Shown: positions 15,982-24,757 of the stretch, piece by piece
Layout of the letters: each line of letters starts with the position of its first letter
How positions within the stretch are numbered: the stretch's first letter is position 1
Source of the DNA: an uncultured Neomegalonema sp.
GTDB taxonomy: Bacteria > Pseudomonadota > Alphaproteobacteria > Rhodobacterales > Rhodobacteraceae
Assembly (NCBI GenBank): GCA_937958625.1
Contig: CALGNO010000004.1
Span: 1 to 50,518 of the forward strand
Length of the DNA: 50,518 nucleotides
Reading direction: 5' to 3'
Translations under genes and position numbers: made by a program
The notes under the pieces: model-generated
The model's database searches: none
Told to the model about the DNA's origin: nothing
Seen by the model: the letters and a program-made list of their open reading frames with translations, nothing else

Positions 15982-17139
15982 TCAGTGTACGGATTGCGTG
16001 ATTCCTCCGGCAATCCTGCGGGCTTCGGCATCGGCTTCAAGAACCCGGTCGAGGGTGATTCCCTCTGCGGCGGCGGGCATTTTCTCCAGCACCGTCTCGA
16101 CAATGCCAGCCATATCGAGGAACCCGATCTCGCCCGCGATAAAACCATCAAGGGCGCGTTCCTTGGCGGCGTTGAAGATCGCCCCGCTCAGGCCGCCAGT
16201 CTGCATGACCTCGCGGGCTAGGCGCAGGGCGGGGTGGCGGTTCTCGTCGGGGTCGCGAAAGGTCATCGCCCCCGCCTTGACCAGATCGAGCGGGGCCACT
16301 GGCAAGGCATGGCGCTCGGGCCAGTTGAGGGCATAGCCGATGGCGTGGCGCATATCGGGCATCCCCACATGGGCCATCATCGCGCCATCGCGAAAGGCGA
16401 CCAACGAGTGGATCAGGGATTCCGGGTGGATCACCGCTTCGATCTGGTCGGGCCGGACACCAAAGAACTCATGGGCCTCGATCAGTTCCATCGCCTTGTT
16501 GAACAGGCTGGCGCTGTCGATGGTGATGCGCTGGCCCATGGCCCAGTTTGGATGGGCCGATGCCTCGGCCACGGTCGCGGTCTTCAGCTTTTCCAGCGGC
16601 CAATCCCGGAAGGCGCCGCCCGAGGCGGTGATGATAATGCGCTCGACGGCCTCCATGTCTTCCCCGGCAAGGGCCTGAAAGATCGCCGAATGTTCGCTGT
16701 CCACAGGCAGGATGGTCGCGCCATGGCGCTCGGCCTCGGCCAATAGCAGCGGACCCGCACAAACGAGACTTTCCTTGTTTGCCAGTGCCAGCGTCCCGCC
16801 ATGGCGCAGGGCCGCCAGACCCGGCTCCAGCCCAGCAGACCCGACGATGGCCGACATCACCCAATCCGCAGGACGCGATGCAGCCTCCAGCAAGGCCGCC
16901 CTGCCCGCTGCAACCTCGATCCCCGTCCCGGCAAGCAAGGTACGCAGGCTCTCCAGACCCTCCTCGAAGGCTGTCACGGCGACCTCGGCCCGTAACCGGA
17001 TCGCATCCTTGGCAAGCAATTCGATATTGCGGCCACCCGTCAGGGCCACGACGCGGAACGCATCGGCGTTGCGGGCAATCAGATCGACGGTGTTCTGGCC
17101 AATGGACCCGGTCGAGCCGAGGATGGTAATCGTCTTCAT
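15982..17139 (-). CDS. dxr: 1-deoxy-D-xylulose 5-phosphate reductoisomerase (DXR, class I)
   Basis: A 385-residue enzyme that interconverts 1-deoxy-D-xylulose 5-phosphate and 2-C-methyl-D-erythritol 4-phosphate with NADPH, the first committed step of the MEP isoprenoid route. The NADPH motif GSTGSIG is at residues 8-14; metal ligands Asp147 and Glu149 lie in VDSEH; substrate residues include ASGG (172-175), His196 in HPNW, Ser209, Asn214, Lys215 and Glu218. Nothing essential is missing. Alphaproteobacterial dxr normally sits with uppS, cdsA and bamA; here it is the last gene of an operon with acoABC and a SorC-type regulator, 20 bases after the latter. It may therefore be a second copy recruited to catabolism; a displaced housekeeping gene is the alternative. 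Confidence 0.9.
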   Translation of the reverse strand: MKTITILGSTGSIGQNTVDLIARNADAFRVVALTGGRNIELLAKDAIRLRAEVAVTAFEEGLESLRTLLAGTGIEVAAGRAALLEAASRPADWVMSAIVGSAGLEPGLAALRHGGTLALANKESLVCAGPLLLAEAERHGATILPVDSEHSAIFQALAGEDMEAVERIIITASGGAFRDWPLEKLKTATVAEASAHPNWAMGQRITIDSASLFNKAMELIEAHEFFGVRPDQIEAVIHPESLIHSLVAFRDGAMMAHVGMPDMRHAIGYALNWPERHALPVAPLDLVKAGAMTFRDPDENRHPALRLAREVMQTGGLSGAIFNAAKERALDGFIAGEIGFLDMAGIVETVLEKMPAAAEGITLDRVLEADAEARRIAGGITQSVH

Positions 17140-17159
17140 CGGGTCGCTGGCTCCGGGAA

Positions 17160-18161
17160 TTATTGCGGCGGCGTGTCGAGCAGGCTGCGCGCCGTGATCT
17201 CGTCGGTAATCAGAACCCCCGGCGCGAGGGATTGCAAGGTCGCACGCATGATCGGCACCTTGTCCCTGCCCCCGGAAATCACGACCTTGCCCGGAACGCG
17301 CTTCAGGCGCTTGAGCGACAGCGAAATCGCACGGTCATTAACCGGATGGTCGATCACCTCGCCCTTCGAATTGATGAAGTTATAGAGGATGTCGCCCACC
17401 GCCCCGGCGTCGATCATCGACTGGCGCTCGGCCTCGGTGACATGGCCGAGACGATAGGAGGTCGTCAGCGAGTCGATTCCGCCACAGGAAATCAGCGCAA
17501 TATCGCAGGATTCGGCCATCTCCAGAATCTGGTCCAGCCCGCAATGTTCCAGCAGGGCATGTTTCGTACGCACGGAGTCGACGATGGCGGGAGCGGAGAT
17601 CAGATAGCCCTCGGCGTCGAAGATTTCGGCGAATTGCCAAGCAAACTCTGCCGGATTGAACCGCCGCGCCTGGGCAATGCCGCCCAGCAGAGAGATGACG
17701 CGCACCCCCTCCAGCGCCCTGCCCTCGACATGGGGCAGCATGGCGTGAAGCGTGCGGCCCCAGCCGACGCCGACGGTCAGATTGGCGGCCATGCGGGCCG
17801 TGACCCAGGCCCCCGCCGCCGCCGCGATGACGTGGATAGGGTCGTCTGCCTCATCCTCCAGCGGCACCACAATCGCCTCGTCGAGACCGAAGCGAGTTTC
17901 TAGGCTTTGCTGCAATTCGACCAAGGGCGCGAGGGCCGATTTGATGCGGATCACCACCTCGCCCCGCTTGCGCGCCTCGGACAGCAGGCGGGTGATCATG
18001 ATCCGGTTGACGCCCAGCTTCTTGGCGACGTCGGACTGGGTCATGCCCTCGATATAGTAAAGCCACGCGGCGCGGATGCGCAGGTGGTCGCTGACGGGCG
18101 GGCTTTTCCTGACTTCGGACATGCGGACCCTTGGCGCGGCGATGGTTGCAGCGTCATTCAT
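17160..18161 (-). CDS. SorC/DeoR-type sugar-binding transcriptional regulator
   Basis: A 333-residue regulator. An N-terminal helix-turn-helix (YYIEGMTQSDVAKKLGVNRI, then MITRLLSEARKRGEVV, residues about 30-75) precedes a SorC-type sugar-phosphate-binding domain with GWGRTLHAM, ISLLGGIAQ, LISCGGIDSL and GDILYNFINSKGEVIDHPVND. Members sense phosphorylated sugars and control nearby catabolic operons. It overlaps acoC by four bases (ATGA) and is followed by dxr, so it is embedded in the operon it probably controls. The likely operator region is 22792-23019 between the two divergent operons. Confidence 0.85.
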   Translation of the reverse strand: MNDAATIAAPRVRMSEVRKSPPVSDHLRIRAAWLYYIEGMTQSDVAKKLGVNRIMITRLLSEARKRGEVVIRIKSALAPLVELQQSLETRFGLDEAIVVPLEDEADDPIHVIAAAAGAWVTARMAANLTVGVGWGRTLHAMLPHVEGRALEGVRVISLLGGIAQARRFNPAEFAWQFAEIFDAEGYLISAPAIVDSVRTKHALLEHCGLDQILEMAESCDIALISCGGIDSLTTSYRLGHVTEAERQSMIDAGAVGDILYNFINSKGEVIDHPVNDRAISLSLKRLKRVPGKVVISGGRDKVPIMRATLQSLAPGVLITDEITARSLLDTPPQ

Positions 18162-19444
18162 AGGCTTGATTGCAGGATTTTTCCAACCTCGGCGGTGATT
18201 TCAATCTGAGGCAGGTGGCCGACATCCTCGAACAAGTGCAGCGAGACGCGGCCCGGGGCCTGCAAAGCGTGCTGCCACGGGATGATCCGGTCGCGTTTTC
18301 CCCAGATGATGCGAGCGGGCACCTCGAGCCGTTGCAGGGCCGCGCGCAGGTCAAAGGCTTGGACGCCATCGGGGAACAGCGCGTCGGCCATGGCCGCCTG
18401 CGCCGCGCGCAGCGCCGGGTCATTGCGGGGCGCAAAGGCGATGCGGGTATAGGCATCGGTGATGAGTGTTTCATCGACGACCAGTGTGCGCAACCATGGT
18501 GCAAGGCTCTCGGGACGAGTAGCGTTACAGATGCCGCCAAGGGCCGCGCCGTCGATCTGCGGTCCCAGCCCTGCCGGGGCCAGCGCCGTCAGCGAGGCGA
18601 CCTTGCGCGGGCGGGTATCGGCGAGGGCCAGCGCGACCGCGCCGCCGAGACTGTGCCCGACCACATGGGCCTGTTCGAGATTCAGCGCATCGAAGGCATG
18701 GCGGACCTCTTTCACGAGCGCCGGGAATCCGCCAATACGCTGTTTCGGCGATTTGCCGTGGCTCGGCAGATCAATGCGGATCAGCGCGCGGCCCTTCAAA
18801 TGCGCCTCCAGCGGTGCCCATGCCGTCGCATCGCCAGCAAAGCCGTGAATCAGCACGAGGGGCGTCCCTTCGCCCTCCTTTCGCGTGATCGCCAGCGCCC
18901 CGGTGTCGGGCACGAAAGACGTCGGAGCGGCTGTGGCGGCGTTCGGTGCGTGGTCGATGGTTGCGCGCACATCCTCTGCCTGAACCCGGCCACGCGGGCC
19001 GGTGCCGGCGAGGGCCGCAATCTCTAGCCCGCCCTCACGGGCAAGGGCGCGGGCGCGAGGGGTAGCGCGGGTTTTCTCTGTATCCGGCGTCGGCGCGGCG
19101 GGGGCGGGAGGCTCGGCTGGCTTCTCGGCTTCGACGGATGGTTCTCTCTCTTCCGGTTCAGGAACCGCCGCGCTCTGGACCGTCGCGGAGGGATCGCCGA
19201 CCGTTTCGCCCTCGGCGTAGAGCCACGCAACGGCGGTGCCGATGGCAATGTCGGTTTCGGTGGCGGCGAGATGATGCACGGTGCCCGCATCGGAGGCTTC
19301 GACTTCGAAGGCGGCCTTGTCGGTTTCGATGTCGAACAGCGGATCGCCTTTAGCGACCGTGTCACCCTCGGCGACATGCCACGCCATGATCCGGCCCTTG
19401 GCCATATCCATATCGACCTTGGGCATAATGACTTCGACGGGCAT
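18158..19444 (-). CDS. acoC: Acetoin dehydrogenase E2 (dihydrolipoyl acetyltransferase) with alpha/beta-hydrolase catalytic domain
   Basis: A 428-residue protein built as AcoC. A lipoyl domain occupies about residues 1-78, with the lipoylated Lys in DIETDKAAFEVEA. A Pro/Ala/Glu-rich linker leads to a peripheral subunit-binding domain (ATPRARALAREGGLEIAALA, then GTGPRGRVQAEDV) around 120-160. From about residue 180 an alpha/beta-hydrolase fold replaces the usual acyltransferase core: LVLIHGFAGDATAW, nucleophile Ser in VGHSLGGAV, Asp in GKRDRIIP and His in DVGHLPQ. This architecture is specific to acetoin-cleaving complexes, not pyruvate dehydrogenase. It overlaps acoB by one base and the regulator by four. 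No E3 gene is adjacent, so a shared dihydrolipoyl dehydrogenase is expected. Confidence 0.9.
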   Translation of the reverse strand: MPVEVIMPKVDMDMAKGRIMAWHVAEGDTVAKGDPLFDIETDKAAFEVEASDAGTVHHLAATETDIAIGTAVAWLYAEGETVGDPSATVQSAAVPEPEEREPSVEAEKPAEPPAPAAPTPDTEKTRATPRARALAREGGLEIAALAGTGPRGRVQAEDVRATIDHAPNAATAAPTSFVPDTGALAITRKEGEGTPLVLIHGFAGDATAWAPLEAHLKGRALIRIDLPSHGKSPKQRIGGFPALVKEVRHAFDALNLEQAHVVGHSLGGAVALALADTRPRKVASLTALAPAGLGPQIDGAALGGICNATRPESLAPWLRTLVVDETLITDAYTRIAFAPRNDPALRAAQAAMADALFPDGVQAFDLRAALQRLEVPARIIWGKRDRIIPWQHALQAPGRVSLHLFEDVGHLPQIEITAEVGKILQSSL

Positions 19445-20454
19445 CAGATTGCGCCCGTGGCCAGTTTGCGGGCGGCATCGAGAATATCCGGCACCTGCGG
19501 AACGACCGCCTTTTCAAGCTCCGGGTTATAGGGGATCGGACATTCCGCGCCCCCCAGCCGCACAATCGGCGCATCGAGGAAATCGAACGCGTCGCTTTCG
19601 GCGACCATGGCACTGACCTCGGCCCCGACACCGAGGGTCTTCACGCCTTCATAGACGCACAGCAGGCGGCCCGTCTTGCGGACCGAGGCCAGCACGGTCT
19701 CGCGGTCCATCGGGCGCACGCTGCGCAGGTCGATCACCTCGGCGTCGATGCCTTCCTCCGCCAGCGTTTCGGCGGCGGCCATCGCCTTGTGCACCATGAT
19801 CGAGGTGCCGACGATGGTAAGATCCTTGCCCTCGCGGCGGATCGCGGCCTTGCCGATGGGAGTGATATAGTGACCGGCGGGGACCGGTCCCTTCATCTTG
19901 TAGAGGATCTTGTGCTCGAAGATCATCACCGGGTCGGGGTCTTCGAGGGCGGCGAGCAAAAGGCCCTTGGCGTCCTCGGGCGTCGAGGGCTGCACCACTT
20001 TCAGCCCCGGCACATGGCCCAGCCATGCCTCAAGGCTTTGAGAATGCTGCGCCGCCGCGCCCGTGCCCGACCCCGCCGGAAACCGCATGACCACCGGCAC
20101 CGAGACCGAACCGCCGAGCATATAACGGACTTTGGCCGCCTGATTGACGATCTGCTCCATGGCGAGGGTGGCGAAGTCCGAGAACTGAAACTCAAATATC
20201 GGGCGCAGGCCAGTCATGGCCGCGCCGACGGCAACCCCGGCACCGCCAAGTTCGGAAATCGGCGTGTCCATCACCCGGTCTTCGCCGTATTTCTCGACCA
20301 GATCACCCGTGACCTGAAACGCGCCGCCATAGACGCCGATGTCTTCACCCATCAGCACCACACGCTCGTCGGTGCTAAGGGCGATGTCCATCGCCTCGCG
20401 GATCGCCTCGGCATAGGAAAGCTCGCGCGATTCGATCTTCGTCTCGGCATTCAT
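19444..20454 (-). CDS. acoB: Thiamine-diphosphate-dependent acyloin dehydrogenase E1 beta subunit
   Basis: A 336-residue E1 beta subunit. Marks include [69 protein letters not shown]-like substrate loop, and the C-terminal transketolase domain [13 protein letters not shown] and [12 protein letters not shown]. It forms the heterotetramer with AcoA that takes an acyloin, binds its two-carbon part to thiamine diphosphate and hands acetyl to the lipoyl arm of AcoC. Overlaps acoA by four bases (ATGA) and acoC by one, so translation is coupled. Confidence 0.88.
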   Translation of the reverse strand: MNAETKIESRELSYAEAIREAMDIALSTDERVVLMGEDIGVYGGAFQVTGDLVEKYGEDRVMDTPISELGGAGVAVGAAMTGLRPIFEFQFSDFATLAMEQIVNQAAKVRYMLGGSVSVPVVMRFPAGSGTGAAAQHSQSLEAWLGHVPGLKVVQPSTPEDAKGLLLAALEDPDPVMIFEHKILYKMKGPVPAGHYITPIGKAAIRREGKDLTIVGTSIMVHKAMAAAETLAEEGIDAEVIDLRSVRPMDRETVLASVRKTGRLLCVYEGVKTLGVGAEVSAMVAESDAFDFLDAPIVRLGGAECPIPYNPELEKAVVPQVPDILDAARKLATGAI

Positions 20455-21467
20455 GCGGCGATCTCGTCCGTGTAGACATCGCGCGTGACCGCATCGACCG
20501 TCGGATCAGGGCTGTCGGCGGCAAAGGCGATGGCGTCTTTGATGGTTGCCTCAGCCTCGGCTTCGATGGCGTCGACATCGGCCTCGGACAAAATGTGATG
20601 GTCGATCAGCAGGCGGGCCATGCGCGGGATGGGGTCGCGGGCCATCCAGTCAGTGATCTCTTCCTTGGTGCGATAGCGGTTGCGGTCGGATTTGGAATGG
20701 CCGCGCCAACGATAGGTGACGTTCTCGATCAGGCTCGGCCCCTCGCCCGCCCGCGCACGGGCGACCGCTGTATCGACGGACTCGGCCACCGCCGAAAAGT
20801 CATTGCCGTCCACGGTCTTGCCCGGCATCGCATAGGCCACCGCACGGTCGGCGATATTGGCCACCGCCGTCGAACGCTCGGTCGAGGTGGACATGCCGTA
20901 TTTGTTGTTCTCACACACGAAAACGACCGGCAGTTTCCAGACGGCAGCCATATTCAGAGCCTCATGGAATGCGCCCTCGTTGTTGGCCCCGTCGCCGAAG
21001 AAACAGACGGTAACGGCCCCGGTGCCGAGGCGCTTGGCGGACAGGGCCGCGCCCACCGCGATGGGCAGGCCGCCACCGACAATGCCGTTCGCGCCCAGAT
21101 TGCCCTTGCCCGGATCGGCAATGTGCATCGACCCGCCTCGCCCCTTGCAATAGCCGGTTTCCTTACCGAAAAACTCAGCGAACATCTTGCCGAGATCGGC
21201 CCCCTTCGCCACGCAATGACCGTGGCCCCGGTGGGTGGAGGTGATCTTGTCCTCGTCGGTCAGGGCCATGCACGATCCGACCGCCGAGGCTTCCTGCCCG
21301 ATGGACAGATGCATGGTGCCGTGGATCAGGCCGCGCGTGTAGCTATCCTCGGCCCCCTCCTCGAACTTGCGGATCAGGAACATCTTGCGCAGGGCGTCCT
21401 TCAGGGTCTCCGGCGCGTAATGACGGATCGCGTAGGGCGCGTTGGCGACATCGTCGATACTATCCAT
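20451..21467 (-). CDS. acoA: Thiamine-diphosphate-dependent acyloin dehydrogenase E1 alpha subunit
   Basis: A 338-residue E1 alpha subunit. It has [20 protein letters not shown], the [15 protein letters not shown] block, [23 protein letters not shown], the thiamine-diphosphate motif beginning [20 protein letters not shown] and ending VCENNKYG, and [13 protein letters not shown] near the C-terminus. The ATG at 21467 gives the standard start and overlaps the DRL-like gene by eight bases. Acetoin dehydrogenase is the closest described function, but the same chemistry would fit any methyl-ketone acyloin, including 1-deoxyxylulose 5-phosphate. Confidence 0.88.
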   Translation of the reverse strand: MDSIDDVANAPYAIRHYAPETLKDALRKMFLIRKFEEGAEDSYTRGLIHGTMHLSIGQEASAVGSCMALTDEDKITSTHRGHGHCVAKGADLGKMFAEFFGKETGYCKGRGGSMHIADPGKGNLGANGIVGGGLPIAVGAALSAKRLGTGAVTVCFFGDGANNEGAFHEALNMAAVWKLPVVFVCENNKYGMSTSTERSTAVANIADRAVAYAMPGKTVDGNDFSAVAESVDTAVARARAGEGPSLIENVTYRWRGHSKSDRNRYRTKEEITDWMARDPIPRMARLLIDHHILSEADVDAIEAEAEATIKDAIAFAADSPDPTVDAVTRDVYTDEIAA

Positions 21468-22791
21468 CGAGCATGTCCTTTCCGTAGAGCATTTCGTCCT
21501 GACGGCGGCGCAGTTCGACGATGCGGGTCTTGGGCAAGGTCGCATTATGGCCGGTGATCAGCTCGCCCTTTTTGATCGGCGCGGTGACCGTCGCGCCGGT
21601 GAGCATCCCGGCAGGCAGGGCGAGCGCGTTCTGGGCGCGGGTCACTTCCATGGCCCAGGCGCGATAGGTGTATTCGCCGATCTGATCGAGGGTGTCCCCC
21701 GGCGCAAGGTCGCGCTTGGCAACCGCGCAAACCTCGGCGGCGGGCTTTGACATCGGCACCATATCGGCCTTGCCGTAGAGCACGGCGCGGGCGCAGGTCA
21801 GCGGCACCTCCAGCGAGGTCAGGTGATAGGGACGGATGAACTCGAAATAGGGGCCGTCCCCCATCTTGAGGTCGGTCATGCGTTCGCGAACACGCGGGTG
21901 TTCGGCCTCGGCAATGACGAAGACACCGGGCGAGACGCCCTTGCCGATGGAGTAATCGACACGCCCGGACCCTGACAGAATCCCGCCTTCGGCTTCGGGG
22001 ATCAGCACCTTGGCCAGTTCTTTCGGGCCAGCGGCAGGGCCGTGCATCCCGTCGCAATCGGGGACGAGGCCGGTGGCATTGGCAATTGCGACCATCTCGA
22101 CCGCCGTTTTCGATCCGTCCACGAACTCGACCAGCAGGCGCGGGTTCAGGTGGCGGCGCTCGGCTTCCTCGATATAGGCCTCGGGCACAGCGTCGATATT
22201 AAGCGGGTTGTTCTTGCCCTTGCCCGCGCAGACGATTCGGTGACCCATCGCGGAGACGAACTCGATCAGCTCCATACAAGAAGACGGCTCGTCACCTGCG
22301 CCGAGGCTATAGATAACGCCAAGACGCTCTGCCTCGCGGCTGAGATACGCGCCGATGGTGACGTCGGCCTCGACATTCATCATGACCAGATGCTTGCCGC
22401 GCTCCATGGCCTTCAGGCCGATTTCAGCACCTACCGCCGGAATGCCCGTGGCGTCGATCACCACGTCAATCAGGCCGGATTCGAGAATCGCATCCGCATT
22501 GTCGGTAATCGCCGTCTTGCCGCTTTCGATCACCGCGTTCAGATCATCGGCATTGTCGGCATCCTGACTGTGACCCGCCTCCCGGTGTGAGATTTCGACG
22601 GCCCGGTGCGCGTTCGGCACGTTGATCTCGGAAATCGCGGCGACCTCGACGCCATCCATCATCGCGGCGCGGGTAACGATGTCGGTCCCCATCTCGCCGG
22701 ACCCGATCAGGCCGATACGCACCGGCTTTCCGGTTTCGGCACGGGCGGCGAGATCCTTCGCAAGGCCGGTGAGAGCAATGTTGGAGGGCAT
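21460..22791 (-). CDS. DRL-like (DXR-II) reductoisomerase family oxidoreductase with homoserine-dehydrogenase-type Rossmann and SAF domains
   Basis: A 443-residue oxidoreductase. Residues about 25-140 form an NAD(P)-binding domain (RIGLIGSGEMGTDIV, VVIDATGIPAVGAEIG, KHLVMMNVEADVTIG) of the homoserine-dehydrogenase kind; the middle catalytic part has GAGDEPSSCMELIEF, CAGKGKNNPLN and NATGLVPD; about 345-430 is a SAF domain (CAVAKRDLAPGDTLDQIGEY, then APIKKGELIT). Length and domain order match the DXR-like (DRL) family defined in Brucella abortus, which replaces class I DXR in isoprenoid synthesis. I assign it from remembered family features, not from an alignment. First gene of the aco-dxr operon. 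Other members of this broad family may act on other branched sugar acids, so the substrate is open. Confidence 0.72.
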   Translation of the reverse strand: MPSNIALTGLAKDLAARAETGKPVRIGLIGSGEMGTDIVTRAAMMDGVEVAAISEINVPNAHRAVEISHREAGHSQDADNADDLNAVIESGKTAITDNADAILESGLIDVVIDATGIPAVGAEIGLKAMERGKHLVMMNVEADVTIGAYLSREAERLGVIYSLGAGDEPSSCMELIEFVSAMGHRIVCAGKGKNNPLNIDAVPEAYIEEAERRHLNPRLLVEFVDGSKTAVEMVAIANATGLVPDCDGMHGPAAGPKELAKVLIPEAEGGILSGSGRVDYSIGKGVSPGVFVIAEAEHPRVRERMTDLKMGDGPYFEFIRPYHLTSLEVPLTCARAVLYGKADMVPMSKPAAEVCAVAKRDLAPGDTLDQIGEYTYRAWAMEVTRAQNALALPAGMLTGATVTAPIKKGELITGHNATLPKTRIVELRRRQDEMLYGKDMLDG

Positions 22792-23019
22792 GGGAGGCTC
22801 ACTTTATCATTTAAGTCGCGACCCGCCCTAAATGATGAACTTTTGATAATCTGTCAATATATCTGTTCAAATCATCGCACCGATTTCACCTTGACTGTCT
22901 CGGCATATTGAACAATGGTAAATTTTATCGCACGAATGTTCGGAGCAATACCATCTGGCTTTCATCGTCCGGCAAAGACAGGATTGAGAAGGCAAAAAGA
23001 CCATAATGGGAGGAACGAC
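22792..23019. promoter_or_regulatory. Divergent promoter region with repeated TTGAACA half-sites
   Basis: This 228-base, AT-rich gap separates the leftward DRL-acoABC-sorC-dxr operon from the rightward ABC importer operon. It holds TGAAC at 22836-22840, TGTTCAA at 22864-22870 and TTGAACA at 22908-22914; the last two form an inverted pair. A further dyad TTGA-N7-TCAA lies around 22843-22858. These are the best candidates for operators of the SorC-type regulator, which would then control both operons. The link is inference. GGGAGG precedes the start of the binding-protein gene. Confidence 0.5.
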
Positions 23020-24573
23020 ATGATAAATTCAGGAAAGTTCTCACGGCGCTCTTTTCTCAAGAGCTCATCGGCTGCCGGACTCGCGGTTGCCGGCACGACA
23101 TGGAGCAACCGCTCCTTTGCCGCCGGCCATCTGCCCGATCCCCAGACCGTTCTCGATCAGATTTCGGTCAATGAGTATGTGCGCGAGGATTATCGTAAGC
23201 TCTATAATCTCTCCGACGACGGGCCGCTCTGGGATCCGAGCAAGGACTGGATTCGTACCGTCGACTGGGAGCAAGTCCGCAGCGAGCTGGCCGGAACCGA
23301 AGTGCGCTTCGCGATCGGTGCCGCCGACGCCGAGTCCGCCGCCGAGGGCCTCGCGCCGTTCGAAGCCCTGTCGGGTATCAAGGTGCAGTTGGTGCCGATC
23401 CCCGATGACAGCATGTATGACAAGGTGCTGGCCGAGTTCATCTCGGGCAATGCGTCGTTCGATGCACTGCAATTCTTCTCGCCATGGATGGGCGATTTCG
23501 CCGCGCCGGGCTTCCTCTATCCGCTTCAGGATTACGCGGACAAGTGGGCCCTGCCGCTGGATGATTTCTACGACACGTATCGCCTTAACTACGGCTATTT
23601 CAACGGCGAGATGTACGGCATCCCGTTCGATTGCGACGTGCAGATGGTGCATGTGCGCACCGACTACATGAAGACGATTCTGGACGGCGAGGTCGACAAG
23701 TCCGAGACGATCCCGACCTATGACGAACTCATCCGCGTCTCCAAAGAGCTCAACAAGATTGAGCCGGGCGTTGCCGGTGTCGGCCTGATGTGCGCACCCG
23801 GGTTTTGGTCGACCTATACGTGGGAGCATATTTCGGCTCAGGCCGGGATGATGCTGTTCGATGAGAACTGGGAGCCGATCTTCAATGGTGATGCGGGCAT
23901 GAAGGGGATGGAGATCATCCTCGCGCTGTCCGAAAACGCCAATGAGGGCTTTGCCGGGGCGGGTTGGCCTGAAAACCGCGCCGCATGGCTCGGCGGACAA
24001 GTGGCAACGAACGTCAGTTGGCAGGATAGCGGCACCCAGGCGATGCGCCCGGATCAGTCGCAGATCGTCGATGACTTCGTCACCATCTATGAGCCGCGCA
24101 TCGACGGTGGTCGCTTCTGCCCGCCGAATATCGCCGGGTCCACTTCCTGCGTTGCCGCCGCAGCGCAAAACCCGGAAGGTGCATTCCTGATGCTCGCCTT
24201 CCTGACCACCGCGTCGATCATGGCCATGAACGAGGCGAACGCCAACGGTGTGGCCCCGGGCTATAAATCTGTGCTGCGGAACGAGAACCTGCAAAAGGCA
24301 TCGCAACCCGCCGAGGTGTGGGCAGATTCCCTCGATCACGCCTGGTGCGCCCCGCGCCTGCCGGGGGCCTTCCCGATCGAACAGGCCATCGGCAACGAGA
24401 TCAACCGCGCCGTGGTCGGGCAGATCAAACCCCAGGAAGCCCTCGACAACGCCGCCAAGGCCGTGCGCGAGATCATGGCCTCCAACGGGTTCTATCAGGG
24501 CAGCGATCCCGTCAGCTACGAGGCCGCCGCCCCGGGGCTTTACGTGGGTGAAGGCAAGGATCTGCCGTTCTAG
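23020..24573 (+). CDS. ABC transporter carbohydrate-binding protein
   Basis: A 517-residue periplasmic binding protein with a twin-arginine signal (SRRSFLKSSSAAGLAVAGTT). The mature fold is of the extracellular solute-binding family 1 (VRFAIGAADAESAAEGLAPF, DKVLAEFISGNASFDALQFF, GEMYGIPFDCDVQMVHVRTD, AWLGGQVATNVSWQDSG, AFLMLAFLTTASIMAMN). It is longer than typical sugar-binding proteins of about 420 residues because of an N-terminal segment of about 70 residues after the signal. The ATG at 23020 follows GGGAGGAACGAC. First gene of the importer operon and divergent from the aco-dxr operon, so its ligand is probably the substrate that these enzymes degrade. Confidence 0.87.
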   Translation: MINSGKFSRRSFLKSSSAAGLAVAGTTWSNRSFAAGHLPDPQTVLDQISVNEYVREDYRKLYNLSDDGPLWDPSKDWIRTVDWEQVRSELAGTEVRFAIGAADAESAAEGLAPFEALSGIKVQLVPIPDDSMYDKVLAEFISGNASFDALQFFSPWMGDFAAPGFLYPLQDYADKWALPLDDFYDTYRLNYGYFNGEMYGIPFDCDVQMVHVRTDYMKTILDGEVDKSETIPTYDELIRVSKELNKIEPGVAGVGLMCAPGFWSTYTWEHISAQAGMMLFDENWEPIFNGDAGMKGMEIILALSENANEGFAGAGWPENRAAWLGGQVATNVSWQDSGTQAMRPDQSQIVDDFVTIYEPRIDGGRFCPPNIAGSTSCVAAAAQNPEGAFLMLAFLTTASIMAMNEANANGVAPGYKSVLRNENLQKASQPAEVWADSLDHAWCAPRLPGAFPIEQAIGNEINRAVVGQIKPQEALDNAAKAVREIMASNGFYQGSDPVSYEAAAPGLYVGEGKDLPF

Positions 24574-24603
24574 GGGCTATCATTACGCTGCCCCAGGCGC
24601 AGA

Positions 24604-24646
24604 CCGGGGGCCTCGATGGGTGACACATTGAACCGCGAGGCCCCGG
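24604..24646 (+). promoter_or_regulatory. Intercistronic mRNA hairpin after the binding-protein gene
   Basis: GGGGCCTCG (24607-24615) pairs perfectly with CGAGGCCCC (24636-24644), with two further base pairs outside, around a 20-base loop. No U-run follows. Hairpins at this place in ABC operons commonly protect the upstream mRNA so that the binding protein is made in excess over the permeases. The remainder of 24574-24757 has no gene. Confidence 0.65.
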
Positions 24647-24757
24647 CTCGTTGGCCGGGGCAGCAGAGATATTGTCTTCGATCCCGCGCAGCAAACGGGT
24701 CGAACCACGCCCCTTCGCTGACAACTCGCCCAGCATGACAGACACGAGGGCCTCGTG

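Noticed and set aside
23065-24339. 424-codon minus-strand frame opposite the ABC binding-protein gene
   Set aside because: The plus strand has a clear twin-arginine binding protein with ribosome site; the opposite frame shows no family features.
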